A stretch of 64,000 nt of DNA from assembly GCF_000368685.1 (NCBI RefSeq), contig NZ_KB849628.1, positions 264,442 to 328,441 on the forward strand. The letters are read 5' to 3'. The notes below the pieces were generated by a model. The model had not been told where the DNA came from, searched no databases, and saw only the letters and a list, made by a program, of their open reading frames with translations. The translations under genes and the position numbers were made by a program. This DNA is from Acinetobacter baylyi DSM 14961 = CIP 107474. GTDB taxonomy: Bacteria; Pseudomonadota; Gammaproteobacteria; Pseudomonadales; Moraxellaceae. Each line of letters opens with the position of its first letter. Position 1 is the stretch's first letter. Positions 18,635 to 27,618 of this stretch are shown here, piece by piece.

Positions 18635-19077
18635 ATAAAAAATCAATTAAAGCCACTCATAAAACTAGAGATCAGTTTTCTTTCTTTTTAAAAATACAAA
18701 CGCGTTGGGCAGATAACGATTTATACGGCCACGTCAATAATGTCACTTACTATAGCTATTTTGATACGGCAGCCAATTCTTTTCTGATCCAGCATGTTGG
18801 CTTTGATATTCATCACTCACCTATCATTGGTCTTGTTGTCGATTCAGCATGTTGTTTTTTTCAGGAATTGTCTTTTCCAGAAATAATTGAAGTAGGTGTT
18901 GCCATTTCTAAAATTGGGAATTCCTCTTTAACATACGAACTTGCAATATTCAAAGAGAAGCATCACCAACCTTCTGCACAAGGGCATTTTGTTCATGTAT
19001 TTGTAGATCGTACAACGCGCAAAAGTACAACTATTCCAGAAAATATGCGTGAGATTCTCAACAAATATATGTTGTAA
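18631..19077 (+). CDS. 4HBT-family acyl-CoA thioesterase
   Basis: A 148-residue hotdog-fold protein. The signature TRWADNDLYGHVNNVTYYSYFD (split around residues 27-48) contains the catalytic Asp and the HVNN block of the YbgC/4-hydroxybenzoyl-CoA thioesterase group. It hydrolyses acyl-CoA thioesters, with unknown substrate. Coupled to the alcohol dehydrogenase by an ATGA overlap. Confidence 0.88.
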   Translation: MNKKSIKATHKTRDQFSFFLKIQTRWADNDLYGHVNNVTYYSYFDTAANSFLIQHVGFDIHHSPIIGLVVDSACCFFQELSFPEIIEVGVAISKIGNSSLTYELAIFKEKHHQPSAQGHFVHVFVDRTTRKSTTIPENMREILNKYML

Positions 19078-19157
19078 TTTCTGATCTATTTCAATCATCA
19101 TGCTGCAAAACATTGCGTTGAAACCATGCAGCAGCATGACACGGTCATTCTAAGCCG

Positions 19158-19736
19158 TTAGATGTGCGGCAAGACGTAAGGCACGATATCCTGAAAAGTA
19201 CGGCCATGTACATTTTCACCAATCGCGTGCATTTTCCAGGCATCATTATGGCGATAAATTTTTGCAATAATCAAACCAGTGTGTGCGCCTTGTGATGACA
19301 GTTTATAACTTGCAATTTCTTGATTATTGGATTGATCAACCAAACGACAGAATGCATTTTCAACTTTCTCAAACGTTTGTCCGCGAAAGCTACTTACAGT
19401 AAACACTAAAGATTTCACTTGTGCTGGAATCTGGTTCAAATTCACACGAATGACTTCATCATCACCATCGCCCGCACCTGTTAAATTATCACCTGAATGT
19501 TGAATACTGCCATCTTTACTTCGAAGCTGACCAAAATAAACGACATCTAATACCTGTTTATTATCATCAAATAAAATTACAGAAGCATCTAGATCGATAT
19601 TCCCGCCACCACCAAAGCCAAAAAAGCCTTTACTTTTTGCAACATCCCAGCCCACACCCAAAAAGATCTGTTGTAAGCTGCTGCCATCTGCTTTTTGCAA
19701 ACTAATTTTTTGGCCTTTTTCTAAATTAATTGCCAT
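19158..19736 (-). CDS. terZ: TerD-family protein, TerZ-like
   Basis: A 192-residue TerD-fold protein, the last gene of the cluster. It carries the Ca2+-binding core GDNLTGAGDGDDE (about residues 81-93) and a glycine/phenylalanine insert GFFGFGGGG after the first strands that separates it from the TerD/TerE copies. The C-terminus is IGENVHGRTFQDIVPYVLPHI, split from the usual QGF-GGL form, as in TerZ. TerD-family proteins are thought to bind Ca2+ at the membrane surface and to act in tellurite, phage and DNA-damage stress. Subfamily naming is approximate. Confidence 0.85.
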   Translation of the reverse strand: MAINLEKGQKISLQKADGSSLQQIFLGVGWDVAKSKGFFGFGGGGNIDLDASVILFDDNKQVLDVVYFGQLRSKDGSIQHSGDNLTGAGDGDDEVIRVNLNQIPAQVKSLVFTVSSFRGQTFEKVENAFCRLVDQSNNQEIASYKLSSQGAHTGLIIAKIYRHNDAWKMHAIGENVHGRTFQDIVPYVLPHI

Positions 19737-19768
19737 GTGTTTTTCTCCTCTGGATAAAAATGATTGTT

Positions 19769-20488
19769 TTAATTTGATTGATTACGATTTAGGTTTAATT
19801 TCGAGGTCAACCACTGCAGAAAATTGTTGCGGTTCCGAGAACAAATCACCACCTTACCTTGACCCGAAAAACGTAACACCATGCCTTCTCCACTGGTTAC
19901 GCTATTGACCAAATTGCCAAGAAAACCGCTATTTTGTGAAGTAGATATAGATAAATTATAGTTTAAGCGTGAATCCCAGCAGACCACATGCCCATTATCA
20001 ATAGTCACGTCTTTATTAGGTTCGACTTCAAGTTCAAATAAAGTCCCACAACCTGACACCACAACTTGGCCTTGCCCGCTGGTTTCCATCACCAGAAAAC
20101 CACCTGTATTACCAAAAAATGCACCACCAAGGCTGCTATTTAAACGTGCTTTGACCTGAACCGAATCATGCGCTGCCACGAAAGCACCATCGCTCAGTAG
20201 ATACTGAGTTGCACCAACATCCAGAATCTGCATATCGCCATCCAAAGCAGCAGATAATAGACAATCGCCATCACCACGGACTGCTTCAATATGTTGCTGA
20301 AACAACGACTCATCATTGGCGAAACGACGTAACAGGGATTGCATTAAACCACCTTGCAAACGCCCTTTTAATTCCAGAGGTGACTCCATCATTACCATGG
20401 CATTACTTTCGCAATAGATTTTGTCACCACGGCGCATGGATACATGCAGAAAAGGTTCTGGCGAACCAACTAAACTGAACTGTGCCAT
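19769..20488 (-). CDS. AIM24/TIGR00266-family protein
   Basis: A 239-residue all-beta protein of the AIM24 family. Seen are the N-terminal FLHVSMRRGDKIYCESNAMV block, Gly-rich turns such as SLGGAFFGNTGGFLVMETSGQG, and the late NSVTSGEGMVLRFSGQG block. The biochemical role is unknown. It lies between terF and terZ on the same strand with 12 and 32 base gaps, so it belongs to the Ter unit by position. A GGAATAA site precedes the ATG. Confidence 0.82.
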   Translation of the reverse strand: MAQFSLVGSPEPFLHVSMRRGDKIYCESNAMVMMESPLELKGRLQGGLMQSLLRRFANDESLFQQHIEAVRGDGDCLLSAALDGDMQILDVGATQYLLSDGAFVAAHDSVQVKARLNSSLGGAFFGNTGGFLVMETSGQGQVVVSGCGTLFELEVEPNKDVTIDNGHVVCWDSRLNYNLSISTSQNSGFLGNLVNSVTSGEGMVLRFSGQGKVVICSRNRNNFLQWLTSKLNLNRNQSN

Positions 20489-20500
20489 TGTTTATTCCTT

Positions 20501-21799
20501 CTAATTTCTAACAATCTGATGTTGCCGCGCAGCAATTAACCAATCAGGAAATTCTTGTAACAACAACTCATAGAGGCGCTCATCTGAAACGCCATCAATG
20601 CGGTCCAAACTAAAAAAGTTACAGTTATCGACAATTCGACCAGACATTTCATCTAACTTTTCTAATGCACCGTAGTTTCGCCCACCAATCCCGACAAATT
20701 GCCAGAAAATAGGTAGTTTGGCTGCTTGAGATAATATTTTCTGCATTTGTCGGCGGCTGCCTACACCACCATCCGAAATGAATAAAACATAGGTGGGGAT
20801 TTGATCCTGAAATTTTTGGAAATAGTTAATCACCGCTTCAATGGCTGGAATTTCTTCGTTGTAACGCGCTCCCACTTGCCAGTTCTTCCAGCCTCGCTGA
20901 GTACTATTAATAAAATCGTTAACATTACTTAGAGTCACATCATCCAACTGCGTAGTTTCAGCTGCAAAAGCCCAGCATTCAAAGCTACCATCGTCATCAA
21001 AATGGATTGCAAGTGGCATCAAGCGATTCACCACTTTTTGCACATCCCCACGGCGATATTGTCCATCCATTGATCCAGATGCATCTAAAACCAAGGCAAC
21101 CCGTGCAGTAACACCCAATAATTTTTTCTTTTCCAACTGAACCAATGATTTTTTGGTCAGATCGATAATGGATGCATTACCCGTTTTTTCGGCCTTTTGC
21201 AAAGATAATTTTTTCTTTAAATCGATATTCGATTGTGGTGCGACAGGTGTCGTCTGTTGTGCTGTCGGCTCTTCGGCAACTTCTCCACCAAAATGTTGAA
21301 TTAAGGCAGCAAGACCTGCATTAAAGCCTTGTCCAATTGCGGCTAAACGCCAAATACCTTCTTTTCGATAAATCTCGATCAGCATGGTGGCACGTTCTTG
21401 ATCAAATATGCTGGCATCTAGCTTCAGTTCAGCAATCGGCTGTAACTGCAAGTTAAGAATTTGAACTGTAACCTGCTGTAGTTGCGACATGATATTCTGT
21501 CCATCAATTGCAGCAGTCAAAACCAGATGTTGGATAGTCGCTGGCAGCTTTGCTAAATCAACTAAAAAGCGACTGCACTTATTTTGGTTTTCAATGAGAC
21601 GTACCGCTTGGCATGGTGTTTCAGGTTGATTGTAAAAGGTCATGTATCGTTCATCGCTTAAACGATACTGTGAATCAAGTCCGAAACTTGCAATATCCAA
21701 ATCAAAAGCTGCTTGATAGTGAATCTGGATATAAAAAGAAGATTGCCTCTGTAAAGCATCATTTAATTTTATTTTTTGTCCACGAATTAAACTCAACAT
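20501..21799 (-). CDS. terF: TerF-like protein: degenerate TerD domain plus VWA domain
   Basis: A 432-residue two-domain protein. Residues 1-175 resemble TerD but lack the acidic GDNRTGxGDGDDE loop. A linker (about 175-230) follows, then a von Willebrand A domain with the MIDAS motif DASGSMDG (about 239-246), the Thr region and FISDGG. It probably binds a metal and a protein partner in the Ter complex. The ATG at 21799 is preferred; the frame also allows a TTG at 21811 with AGG immediately before it. A terminator lies upstream, so this gene may start a separate transcript with AIM24 and terZ. Confidence 0.88.
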   Translation of the reverse strand: MLSLIRGQKIKLNDALQRQSSFYIQIHYQAAFDLDIASFGLDSQYRLSDERYMTFYNQPETPCQAVRLIENQNKCSRFLVDLAKLPATIQHLVLTAAIDGQNIMSQLQQVTVQILNLQLQPIAELKLDASIFDQERATMLIEIYRKEGIWRLAAIGQGFNAGLAALIQHFGGEVAEEPTAQQTTPVAPQSNIDLKKKLSLQKAEKTGNASIIDLTKKSLVQLEKKKLLGVTARVALVLDASGSMDGQYRRGDVQKVVNRLMPLAIHFDDDGSFECWAFAAETTQLDDVTLSNVNDFINSTQRGWKNWQVGARYNEEIPAIEAVINYFQKFQDQIPTYVLFISDGGVGSRRQMQKILSQAAKLPIFWQFVGIGGRNYGALEKLDEMSGRIVDNCNFFSLDRIDGVSDERLYELLLQEFPDWLIAARQHQIVRN

Positions 21800-21843
21800 A
21801 TCAAGAAACAACCTATTTTTATCATTTATAAATATAAAAAAAG

Positions 21844-21869
21844 AAGATAGTGCCTAAACACTATCTTCC
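21844..21869 (-). terminator. Terminator between terE and terF
   Basis: GAAGATAGTG / CACTATCTTC is a 10-bp stem with a 6-base loop, followed on the minus strand by TTTTTTT. It lies 10 bases after the terE stop and before terF, inside an otherwise continuous gene series. Confidence 0.85.
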
Positions 21870-21878
21870 ACATACATC

Positions 21879-22454
21879 TTAAACAGAAACACCATAAGAC
21901 GCTGCTAAAGGCCCTAAGCCACCAGCAAAACCTTGACCTATTGCGCGGAATTTCCACTCACTACCATGTTTATAAAGTTCACCAAAGATCATTGCCGTTT
22001 CAGTACTACTGTCTTCAGACAAGTCATAACGTGCGATTTCACTACCGCCCGTATCGTTAATGACACGAATATAGGCATTCGCCACTTGACCAAAGTTTTG
22101 ATTACGGGCTTGCCCGTCATAAATAGTAACCGCAAAAATGACTTTAGCCACATCGGTAGGTACTTTGCTTAAGTCAATGCTTAACGTCTCATCATCCCCA
22201 TCGCCTTCACCTGTACGGTTATCACCATTGTGAACCACTGAACCATCAGATGACTTTAAGTTATTAAAGAAAATAAAGTCATTGTCAGCACGTACCTTAC
22301 CACTTTCATTCACCAAAAATGCAATTGCATCAAGGTCAAAGGCTGCACCATCGGTTACACGCGGGTTCCAACCCAAGCCTACAGTTGTTTTCGTAATGCC
22401 TGGCGCTTCTTTGGTTAAGCTAACGTTGCCGCCTTTGGTTAAACTAATTGCCAT
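21879..22454 (-). CDS. terE: TerD-family protein, TerE-like
   Basis: A 191-residue canonical TerD-fold protein: [15 protein letters not shown] start, [26 protein letters not shown] (Ca2+ site, about residues 76-88) and the end [14 protein letters not shown]. It is about two-thirds identical by eye to the 23674-24252 copy, which lies on the other side of the DUF475 gene. That arrangement matches the terD-terE pair of classic ter operons. An AGGAG site precedes the ATG. TerD versus TerE naming is by order only. Confidence 0.88.
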   Translation of the reverse strand: MAISLTKGGNVSLTKEAPGITKTTVGLGWNPRVTDGAAFDLDAIAFLVNESGKVRADNDFIFFNNLKSSDGSVVHNGDNRTGEGDGDDETLSIDLSKVPTDVAKVIFAVTIYDGQARNQNFGQVANAYIRVINDTGGSEIARYDLSEDSSTETAMIFGELYKHGSEWKFRAIGQGFAGGLGPLAASYGVSV

Positions 22455-22542
22455 TTGGATTTCTCCTTATTAAATTTCAATTCTTTCTTTAATTTCATTT
22501 AGATCTTGTACATCATATAAATGATGTATCTACCCATTTTTA

Positions 22543-23613
22543 TCAAGCTTGTGTTTGTTTTTTACTGTAAGCAATAGAAGATAGTACAGCCCAAATAATG
22601 AATGCAACACCAATTAAGCCCGTAACAACTTCAGGTACATGACCACCTGTTCCAGTGTAAAGCATGATTGCAGCTAAGGCACCAATGGCATAATGTGCAC
22701 CATGCTCCAGGTAGATGAAGGCTTCCAAGGTCCCTTTCTCAACTAAATAAATGGTCATTGAACGGACAAACATGGCGCCAATTGCCAAACCGAGCATAAT
22801 CACAACCACATCACTTGTGATCGCAAATGCGCCAATCACGCCATCGAAACTAAAAGAGGCATCTAACACTTCAAGATAAAGAAAACCGCCAATACCTGCT
22901 TTGACGATATTAGTAGAAGTACCAGAAACCTGTTTTTCATCTGTTTCATCATCTTCACTGCTGCCTTCAAGCAAATGACCCAGTACCTGTACACCGATAT
23001 AAACCACGATGCCCCAAATTCCCGCCATAATCACAATCAGCTTTTGTTGCTCTGGAACAAATGCAGCCATAATCAGCAAGGCAATCAATGACACGAATAC
23101 TGACATCGCTGGAATGTTTGCTAGATTTGATAAATGTGTTTCCAGCCAATGGAACCAGTGCGTATCCTTACCATCATCAAACAAGAAGTTTAAGAACACC
23201 AACATTAGGAACATGCCACCAAAGGCTGCAATTTCAGCATGGTGTGCAAGTAGCTTCTCTGAATAAGTTTTTGGATCATTCAGTGCCAGTTTCGCAACCT
23301 CAATCATTCCCATGTCAGCAGTAACGCCAACAATCAAAAGTGGAAAGATTAAACGCATACCAAATACGGCAACTAAAATACCTACAGTCAGGAACAGTTT
23401 TTTCCAGAATTCATCCCAGTTTCGTAATACCGAAGCATTGACAACGGCATTATCAAAAGACAGCGAAACTTCCATCACAGCCAGTACAGTCGTAATGAGC
23501 AAAACTTTAAGCATCATAGACAAGCCAGCATTGGGGCCATGCGTGAGGCCCCACCATGCTGATAATGCCAGACAAATTATGGTAAAAATAATTGAGAAAC
23601 GAAAATGTTTCAT
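22543..23613 (-). CDS. DUF475/TerC-like integral membrane protein
   Basis: A 356-residue polytopic protein of the TerC/LysE clan. Two related acidic motifs sit in membrane segments, EVSLSFDNAVVNA (about residues 48-60) and DASFSFDGVIGA (about 252-263), which suggests a metal-ion path and an internal repeat. A charged loop ESSEDDETDEKQ lies between them. In ter operons a TerC-type protein sits between terD-like genes, and this one occupies that place. Relatives are linked to Mn2+ or other cation export. AAGGAAAA precedes the ATG. Confidence 0.87.
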   Translation of the reverse strand: MKHFRFSIIFTIICLALSAWWGLTHGPNAGLSMMLKVLLITTVLAVMEVSLSFDNAVVNASVLRNWDEFWKKLFLTVGILVAVFGMRLIFPLLIVGVTADMGMIEVAKLALNDPKTYSEKLLAHHAEIAAFGGMFLMLVFLNFLFDDGKDTHWFHWLETHLSNLANIPAMSVFVSLIALLIMAAFVPEQQKLIVIMAGIWGIVVYIGVQVLGHLLEGSSEDDETDEKQVSGTSTNIVKAGIGGFLYLEVLDASFSFDGVIGAFAITSDVVVIMLGLAIGAMFVRSMTIYLVEKGTLEAFIYLEHGAHYAIGALAAIMLYTGTGGHVPEVVTGLIGVAFIIWAVLSSIAYSKKQTQA

Positions 23614-23673
23614 TTTTTTCCTTTTCTAAATAACTTTAAGTTATTCATTATTTATATTTTTTAAATGAATATC

Positions 23674-24252
23674 TTAGCCAATCTGAATACCGTATTGTTG
23701 GCACATGGCAGCAAGCCCACCCGAATAACCCTGACCTACGGCTTTAAACTTCCACTCGCCGTTATGGCGATAAACCTCACCAAATACCATTGCTGTTTCA
23801 GTTGAATAGTCTTCTGCCAAATCGAAACGAACCACTTCTACATTGGTATCCTGGTTCACAACACGAATAAAGGCATTTGCAATTTGACCGAAATTTTGAC
23901 CGCGTGCTTGCGCGTCGTGAATGGTCACAGTAATTGCAACTTTTTCAATTTCAGGCGAGACTTTTGATAGATCAACCAACAATGTTTCATCATCGCCATC
24001 ACCTTGACCTGAACGGTTGTCACCCGTATGCTCTACTGAGTTGTCTTGAGATTTAAGTTGGTTATAAAAAATAAAATCGTGATCGCCACGTACTTTACCT
24101 GTTGCAGTTAATAAAAATGCACTGGCATCCAAGTCAAATGCGGCACCATCCGTCGCACGCTCATCCCAACCTAATCCAATTAAAATTCGAACTAAATTTG
24201 GATCTGTTTTACTCAGGGATAAATTTCCACCTTTATTTAAACTAATCGCCAT
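23674..24252 (-). CDS. terD: TerD-family protein, TerD
   Basis: A 192-residue canonical TerD: MAISLNKGGNLSLSK start, [23 protein letters not shown] region (split), GDNRSGQGDGDDE Ca2+-binding loop (about residues 76-88) and VGQGYSGGLAAM end. TerD is the core of the tellurite/stress-resistance module. It lies between terA and the DUF475 gene. Confidence 0.9.
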   Translation of the reverse strand: MAISLNKGGNLSLSKTDPNLVRILIGLGWDERATDGAAFDLDASAFLLTATGKVRGDHDFIFYNQLKSQDNSVEHTGDNRSGQGDGDDETLLVDLSKVSPEIEKVAITVTIHDAQARGQNFGQIANAFIRVVNQDTNVEVVRFDLAEDYSTETAMVFGEVYRHNGEWKFKAVGQGYSGGLAAMCQQYGIQIG

Positions 24253-24355
24253 TTTGTTTTTTCTCCTCGTTTGAACACTTAAAATTCAATGGTTTTAATG
24301 ATGTCTGTATAGATATCGAAAGTGTTGTGATCGAATACACCATTAAATATCAACT

Positions 24356-25555
24356 TTATTTGCTGCCTGCAACCCAACGTAGACCAAAACCAAAGGCTTG
24401 GTCCAACTCGCGATGTCCAGGTACATAGCGCACATGACGTTGTACTTGAATGCTACCACCTTGATTCACTAATTCAACAATTCCACACATTCCTAAAGGC
24501 TGTCCTTCGGTTAAACGGATTTCAATTGGTGGTTGATCTGGCACATAAATCGTGACCACAGCATCTGTTTCGGCCCAGTTCGGCACACCTTCATAAATAA
24601 ATGCAAACAACACCACACGGCGAATCTGCGACCAGTGCTGTCCATTAATCCTAAGCCACTCACCCTCTGTTAATGCACCAGTACGGTCATCCGCAGAAAG
24701 TTGAACAAATGGGAAAGCGTTAAAATCACCAAATCGATTACCTAAAGCCTGAATCACCGATTTGCTACCATCTTGCATCTCGAACAGACAACCCAGATCC
24801 AGATCAATACCTTGATTTTGGTTAAGCAGCTTTTTAAAGAAGCCTCCTGATTGCGCCTGCTGACTCCGCTGATTCCAATTCAGATTAATTTTAATTTCAC
24901 CAAAACCGTGAGCCTGTTTCTGTAAATTAATCTGGCTATTGCGTTTGTCTAAGGTAATTTTGCTTAAATTAATTTTAGGCTGAGGTGTTGGCGCAGGTAC
25001 AGGTTGAGGCATTGGCTCAGGTGTGGCAGCTTGATCGCTAATTTCCACACCAAAATGTTCAGCTAGCGGTTGTAAGCCACCATTAAAACCCTGATTGACG
25101 AAGCGGAATTTCCACTGATCTTTATAACGATAAATTTCTGCCAAAATCAGGGCTTTTTCAGTCTTTTCGGCACTTTTTACCGTTGCTGTTGCCGTGAGCT
25201 GTCCGTTTTCCCATAATTCAATCTGAATATCTTGAATCGCATTGATTGCACCTTGCCCATCAAGGGTTGCACACATCGCAAGCTTGCTGATATCCGCATC
25301 GAATAATTGAGTGTTCAAATTAAATTGCGCAATATACGGTGCTTTTGTTGTTGCCTCGACTAATTCTACACTGCAGTTCGGTGTCTGCTTTTGCCCATAA
25401 AAGATCATGTCCGCATCACCACGAACCTTCGCCTGCGCATTCAAGACATAAGCGGTCAGATCTAAACCGATATGGGCCGCCAATGTGGTTTTAATTTTCA
25501 CTTGGCACTGTGACTGGTTCAATGCCAAATTGGCGCCTGTAACAAGTTGTTGCAT
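24356..25555 (-). CDS. terA: TerA-like protein: two TerD-type domains
   Basis: A 399-residue protein. Domain 1 (about 1-172) is a TerD fold without the acidic Ca2+ loop. A Pro-rich linker (PEPMPQPVPAPTPQP, about 178-192) leads to domain 2 (about 195-399), where the loop is degenerate (SADDRTGALTEGEW). The end GHRELDQAFGFGLRWVAGSK fits TerA. It probably assembles with TerD rather than binding Ca2+ itself. It lies just after the biosynthetic genes and starts the TerD-family part. Confidence 0.87.
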   Translation of the reverse strand: MQQLVTGANLALNQSQCQVKIKTTLAAHIGLDLTAYVLNAQAKVRGDADMIFYGQKQTPNCSVELVEATTKAPYIAQFNLNTQLFDADISKLAMCATLDGQGAINAIQDIQIELWENGQLTATATVKSAEKTEKALILAEIYRYKDQWKFRFVNQGFNGGLQPLAEHFGVEISDQAATPEPMPQPVPAPTPQPKINLSKITLDKRNSQINLQKQAHGFGEIKINLNWNQRSQQAQSGGFFKKLLNQNQGIDLDLGCLFEMQDGSKSVIQALGNRFGDFNAFPFVQLSADDRTGALTEGEWLRINGQHWSQIRRVVLFAFIYEGVPNWAETDAVVTIYVPDQPPIEIRLTEGQPLGMCGIVELVNQGGSIQVQRHVRYVPGHRELDQAFGFGLRWVAGSK

Positions 25556-25580
25556 TGATTATTCCTATATTTTTTTGATT

Positions 25581-26462
25581 TTATACTTTTAGCCCAAACA
25601 CTTTTGCCCGTTCTAAAATTCGTTCTGCCCAGCGGCGATGGGTTGCGGGTTCAAGCATACTGCCATGACAGGCAAATACTGCCTTACAACCATCTTGCAA
25701 AATATCTTGTGCTTGTTTTAATTCGATTTCATTGACCTGATAAGCCTGATGTACAATCGAGATCTGCGCAGGATGAATCACGGTTTTACCTGATAATCCA
25801 TACTGTAAATCCAGATACAATTCATCTTGCAATAGTTTTACTTGACTAAAATGCTCACAGACAGGTGCACTCAGCGCAAAACCATAAGGCAAAAACTGGC
25901 CTGCGAGATTGGCAATTAATGTGCCAATTGGCGTTTGATATAAAGTCACATCACTAGGGCGGCGCAAAGCCAGACAATTGAGTAAATCATTGCCCCCGAT
26001 CCGAAGCACCAATACTTTATGAAACTCTGGTAAAGCCTGTCTCAGCTCTTTCATTTGCTCCATATCAAAACTATCGGCTGTTTCAAGTGTCGGCATATAG
26101 TGCAGTGTTGCAGGAAGAACATCTAACCATTGCTTAAAATTAGCCAAACCAAATTTAGGCAATACCATGCCATCCAAAGCTGTGATTTCCTGCCATTCCG
26201 CTAACTCAGCGGCCATCGCAATATGACGAGGACGAATAAAGACTTTCGGGTGTTGCTCATGCCACTGTTGCTGTTGAATTTTCTGCAATAACTGTTTGAG
26301 ATTTTGTTTGGCAAGCTCAACGTCTTGTTCAGTAATCGCATCTTCAAGACAGATTACCAAAGAACGTAATTCTGGATATTTTTCACCCGTTACTATTGGC
26401 CATAAATCGGGTCGAGTCGCGGGGATATATAAAGTTGCCCCTAAAGATAATGCAGATAACAT
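25581..26462 (-). CDS. HpcH/HpaI aldolase/CitE-like lyase of the ter biosynthetic set
   Basis: A 293-residue TIM-barrel protein of the CitE/malyl-CoA lyase type. Features are YIPATRPDLWP, VICLEDAI (acidic metal site), KVFIRPRH, LPKFG, LETADSF and GKTVIHPAQI near the C-terminus. Such lyases make or break C-C bonds in acyl-CoA or keto-acid substrates. Published surveys of Ter systems (Anantharaman, Iyer and Aravind) list a CitE-like enzyme with ATP-grasp and phosphoribosyltransferase genes as a putative biosynthetic unit. The product is unknown. It starts 4 bases after the preceding stop. Confidence 0.85.
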   Translation of the reverse strand: MLSALSLGATLYIPATRPDLWPIVTGEKYPELRSLVICLEDAITEQDVELAKQNLKQLLQKIQQQQWHEQHPKVFIRPRHIAMAAELAEWQEITALDGMVLPKFGLANFKQWLDVLPATLHYMPTLETADSFDMEQMKELRQALPEFHKVLVLRIGGNDLLNCLALRRPSDVTLYQTPIGTLIANLAGQFLPYGFALSAPVCEHFSQVKLLQDELYLDLQYGLSGKTVIHPAQISIVHQAYQVNEIELKQAQDILQDGCKAVFACHGSMLEPATHRRWAERILERAKVFGLKV

Positions 26463-26466
26463 AAAA

Positions 26467-27618
26467 TTATCCTTTCCCCAATTTTTGAATTAATGTAATC
26501 GCTCGATAGGGCGCAATCTGATCACCAACCACTTGTACAGGTGTTTTTGTGATTTGGGTTAAATGGCGTAATAAACGAGTATCCTCATCATCTGCATCCC
26601 GAAGTAAAACTAAATCAGGAACACGTCTTAAAATTGCTCGGGTTGCCTCCGCGATACTGGGTTTTATTCGATTAATATTTTGAATGTCGTATTCTTGAGC
26701 CAGTTTATGTACAACCTGCTGGCTTTGATCTTGTTGTGCCTGTTGTTGTGTTTCTGCCCAAACTGCATTGGACTGTGGATTGAGCTTTAAACGGATCTGA
26801 TTTATTCGCTGGATAAACTGCTGCGAAATATCAAATTCTTTTAAATGGTGATATTCAATACAGCGATGCCATTGATCAATATTCTCGGCAGTGATTTCAT
26901 CGGCACTCAGGGTTTCGCCTTCACAAATACTGCGAGAGATAAGACCAGAAATGGTCGACCCCAAAATACCGGATGGAATCAACCAGTCATCACCACTGGC
27001 CGCCAACCATGCACAGCCTGCAATATCAGACAAGACCACCAAAGGTAAAGGTTTCCCTATAAAACGAGTATCATTGCCTAAGCTACGCTGTAATTCTTGA
27101 CGAATCGCGCCTTTACCCGTCCAACCATCCACAAATACAATCGATGCATGCCCATGTCTAGCAATAATGGTTTCCAACGCAGCAAAATCAATGCCACGAT
27201 CTCGAATAATGCTGATGCCATAATGTACACAGTCACGGCCTAAATCTTGTATTGCATGATAAAGCAATACACCTAAGGGTACGCCCGCACGTACAAAGCT
27301 CACCAATACAATCGGCTCGTTAAATTCTACAACCAAAGTTTGTGCCAATTGCTGAACTTCTTGAGCTAAACGTTGTTGGCCTTGCTGCATGGCCTGTTCA
27401 AATAACTCCAAGTGACGTGCTGTTGGCGCATTCTCTAAACTGATCATTTGTGAATAATGCTTCTCTCCTGATTGAATCAGGCGTTCTTTTTCTGCGGTAT
27501 CGGTAGGTTCAATATGGGTGCGTTTAAGCAAAAAAGTGACTTGTTCTGATTGGTAACTACCGCTAAACCCTTGTTTTAAAATTAATTCAGTTGCTTTATC
27601 TTTATTGATAATCGCCAT
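26467..27618 (-). CDS. StiP-family / phosphoribosyltransferase-like protein
   Basis: A 383-residue protein of the family named StiP in databases, where it is called a cysteine protease. The central domain looks like a phosphoribosyltransferase: VLVSFVRAGVPLGVLLYHAI (about 104-123), an acidic PRPP-like loop VFVDGWTGKGA (161-171), and VVLSDIAGCA (about 192-201). I see no evidence for a protease, so PRTase-like is the better description. The first 17 bases lie inside the HAD gene, which shows tight coupling. It is part of the five-enzyme biosynthetic set. Confidence 0.8.
   Translation of the reverse strand: MAIINKDKATELILKQGFSGSYQSEQVTFLLKRTHIEPTDTAEKERLIQSGEKHYSQMISLENAPTARHLELFEQAMQQGQQRLAQEVQQLAQTLVVEFNEPIVLVSFVRAGVPLGVLLYHAIQDLGRDCVHYGISIIRDRGIDFAALETIIARHGHASIVFVDGWTGKGAIRQELQRSLGNDTRFIGKPLPLVVLSDIAGCAWLAASGDDWLIPSGILGSTISGLISRSICEGETLSADEITAENIDQWHRCIEYHHLKEFDISQQFIQRINQIRLKLNPQSNAVWAETQQQAQQDQSQQVVHKLAQEYDIQNINRIKPSIAEATRAILRRVPDLVLLRDADDEDTRLLRHLTQITKTPVQVVGDQIAPYRAITLIQKLGKG

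Noticed and set aside
19098..19139. Inverted repeat TCATGCTGC / GCAGCATGA between thioesterase and terZ genes
   Set aside because: It looks like a terminator for converging genes but has a 24-base loop and no T-run on either strand, so I do not annotate it as one.
26467..27618. Cysteine protease annotation for the StiP-family protein
   Set aside because: No Cys-His protease motif is evident, while a PRPP-like loop is; the name is kept only as a family label.
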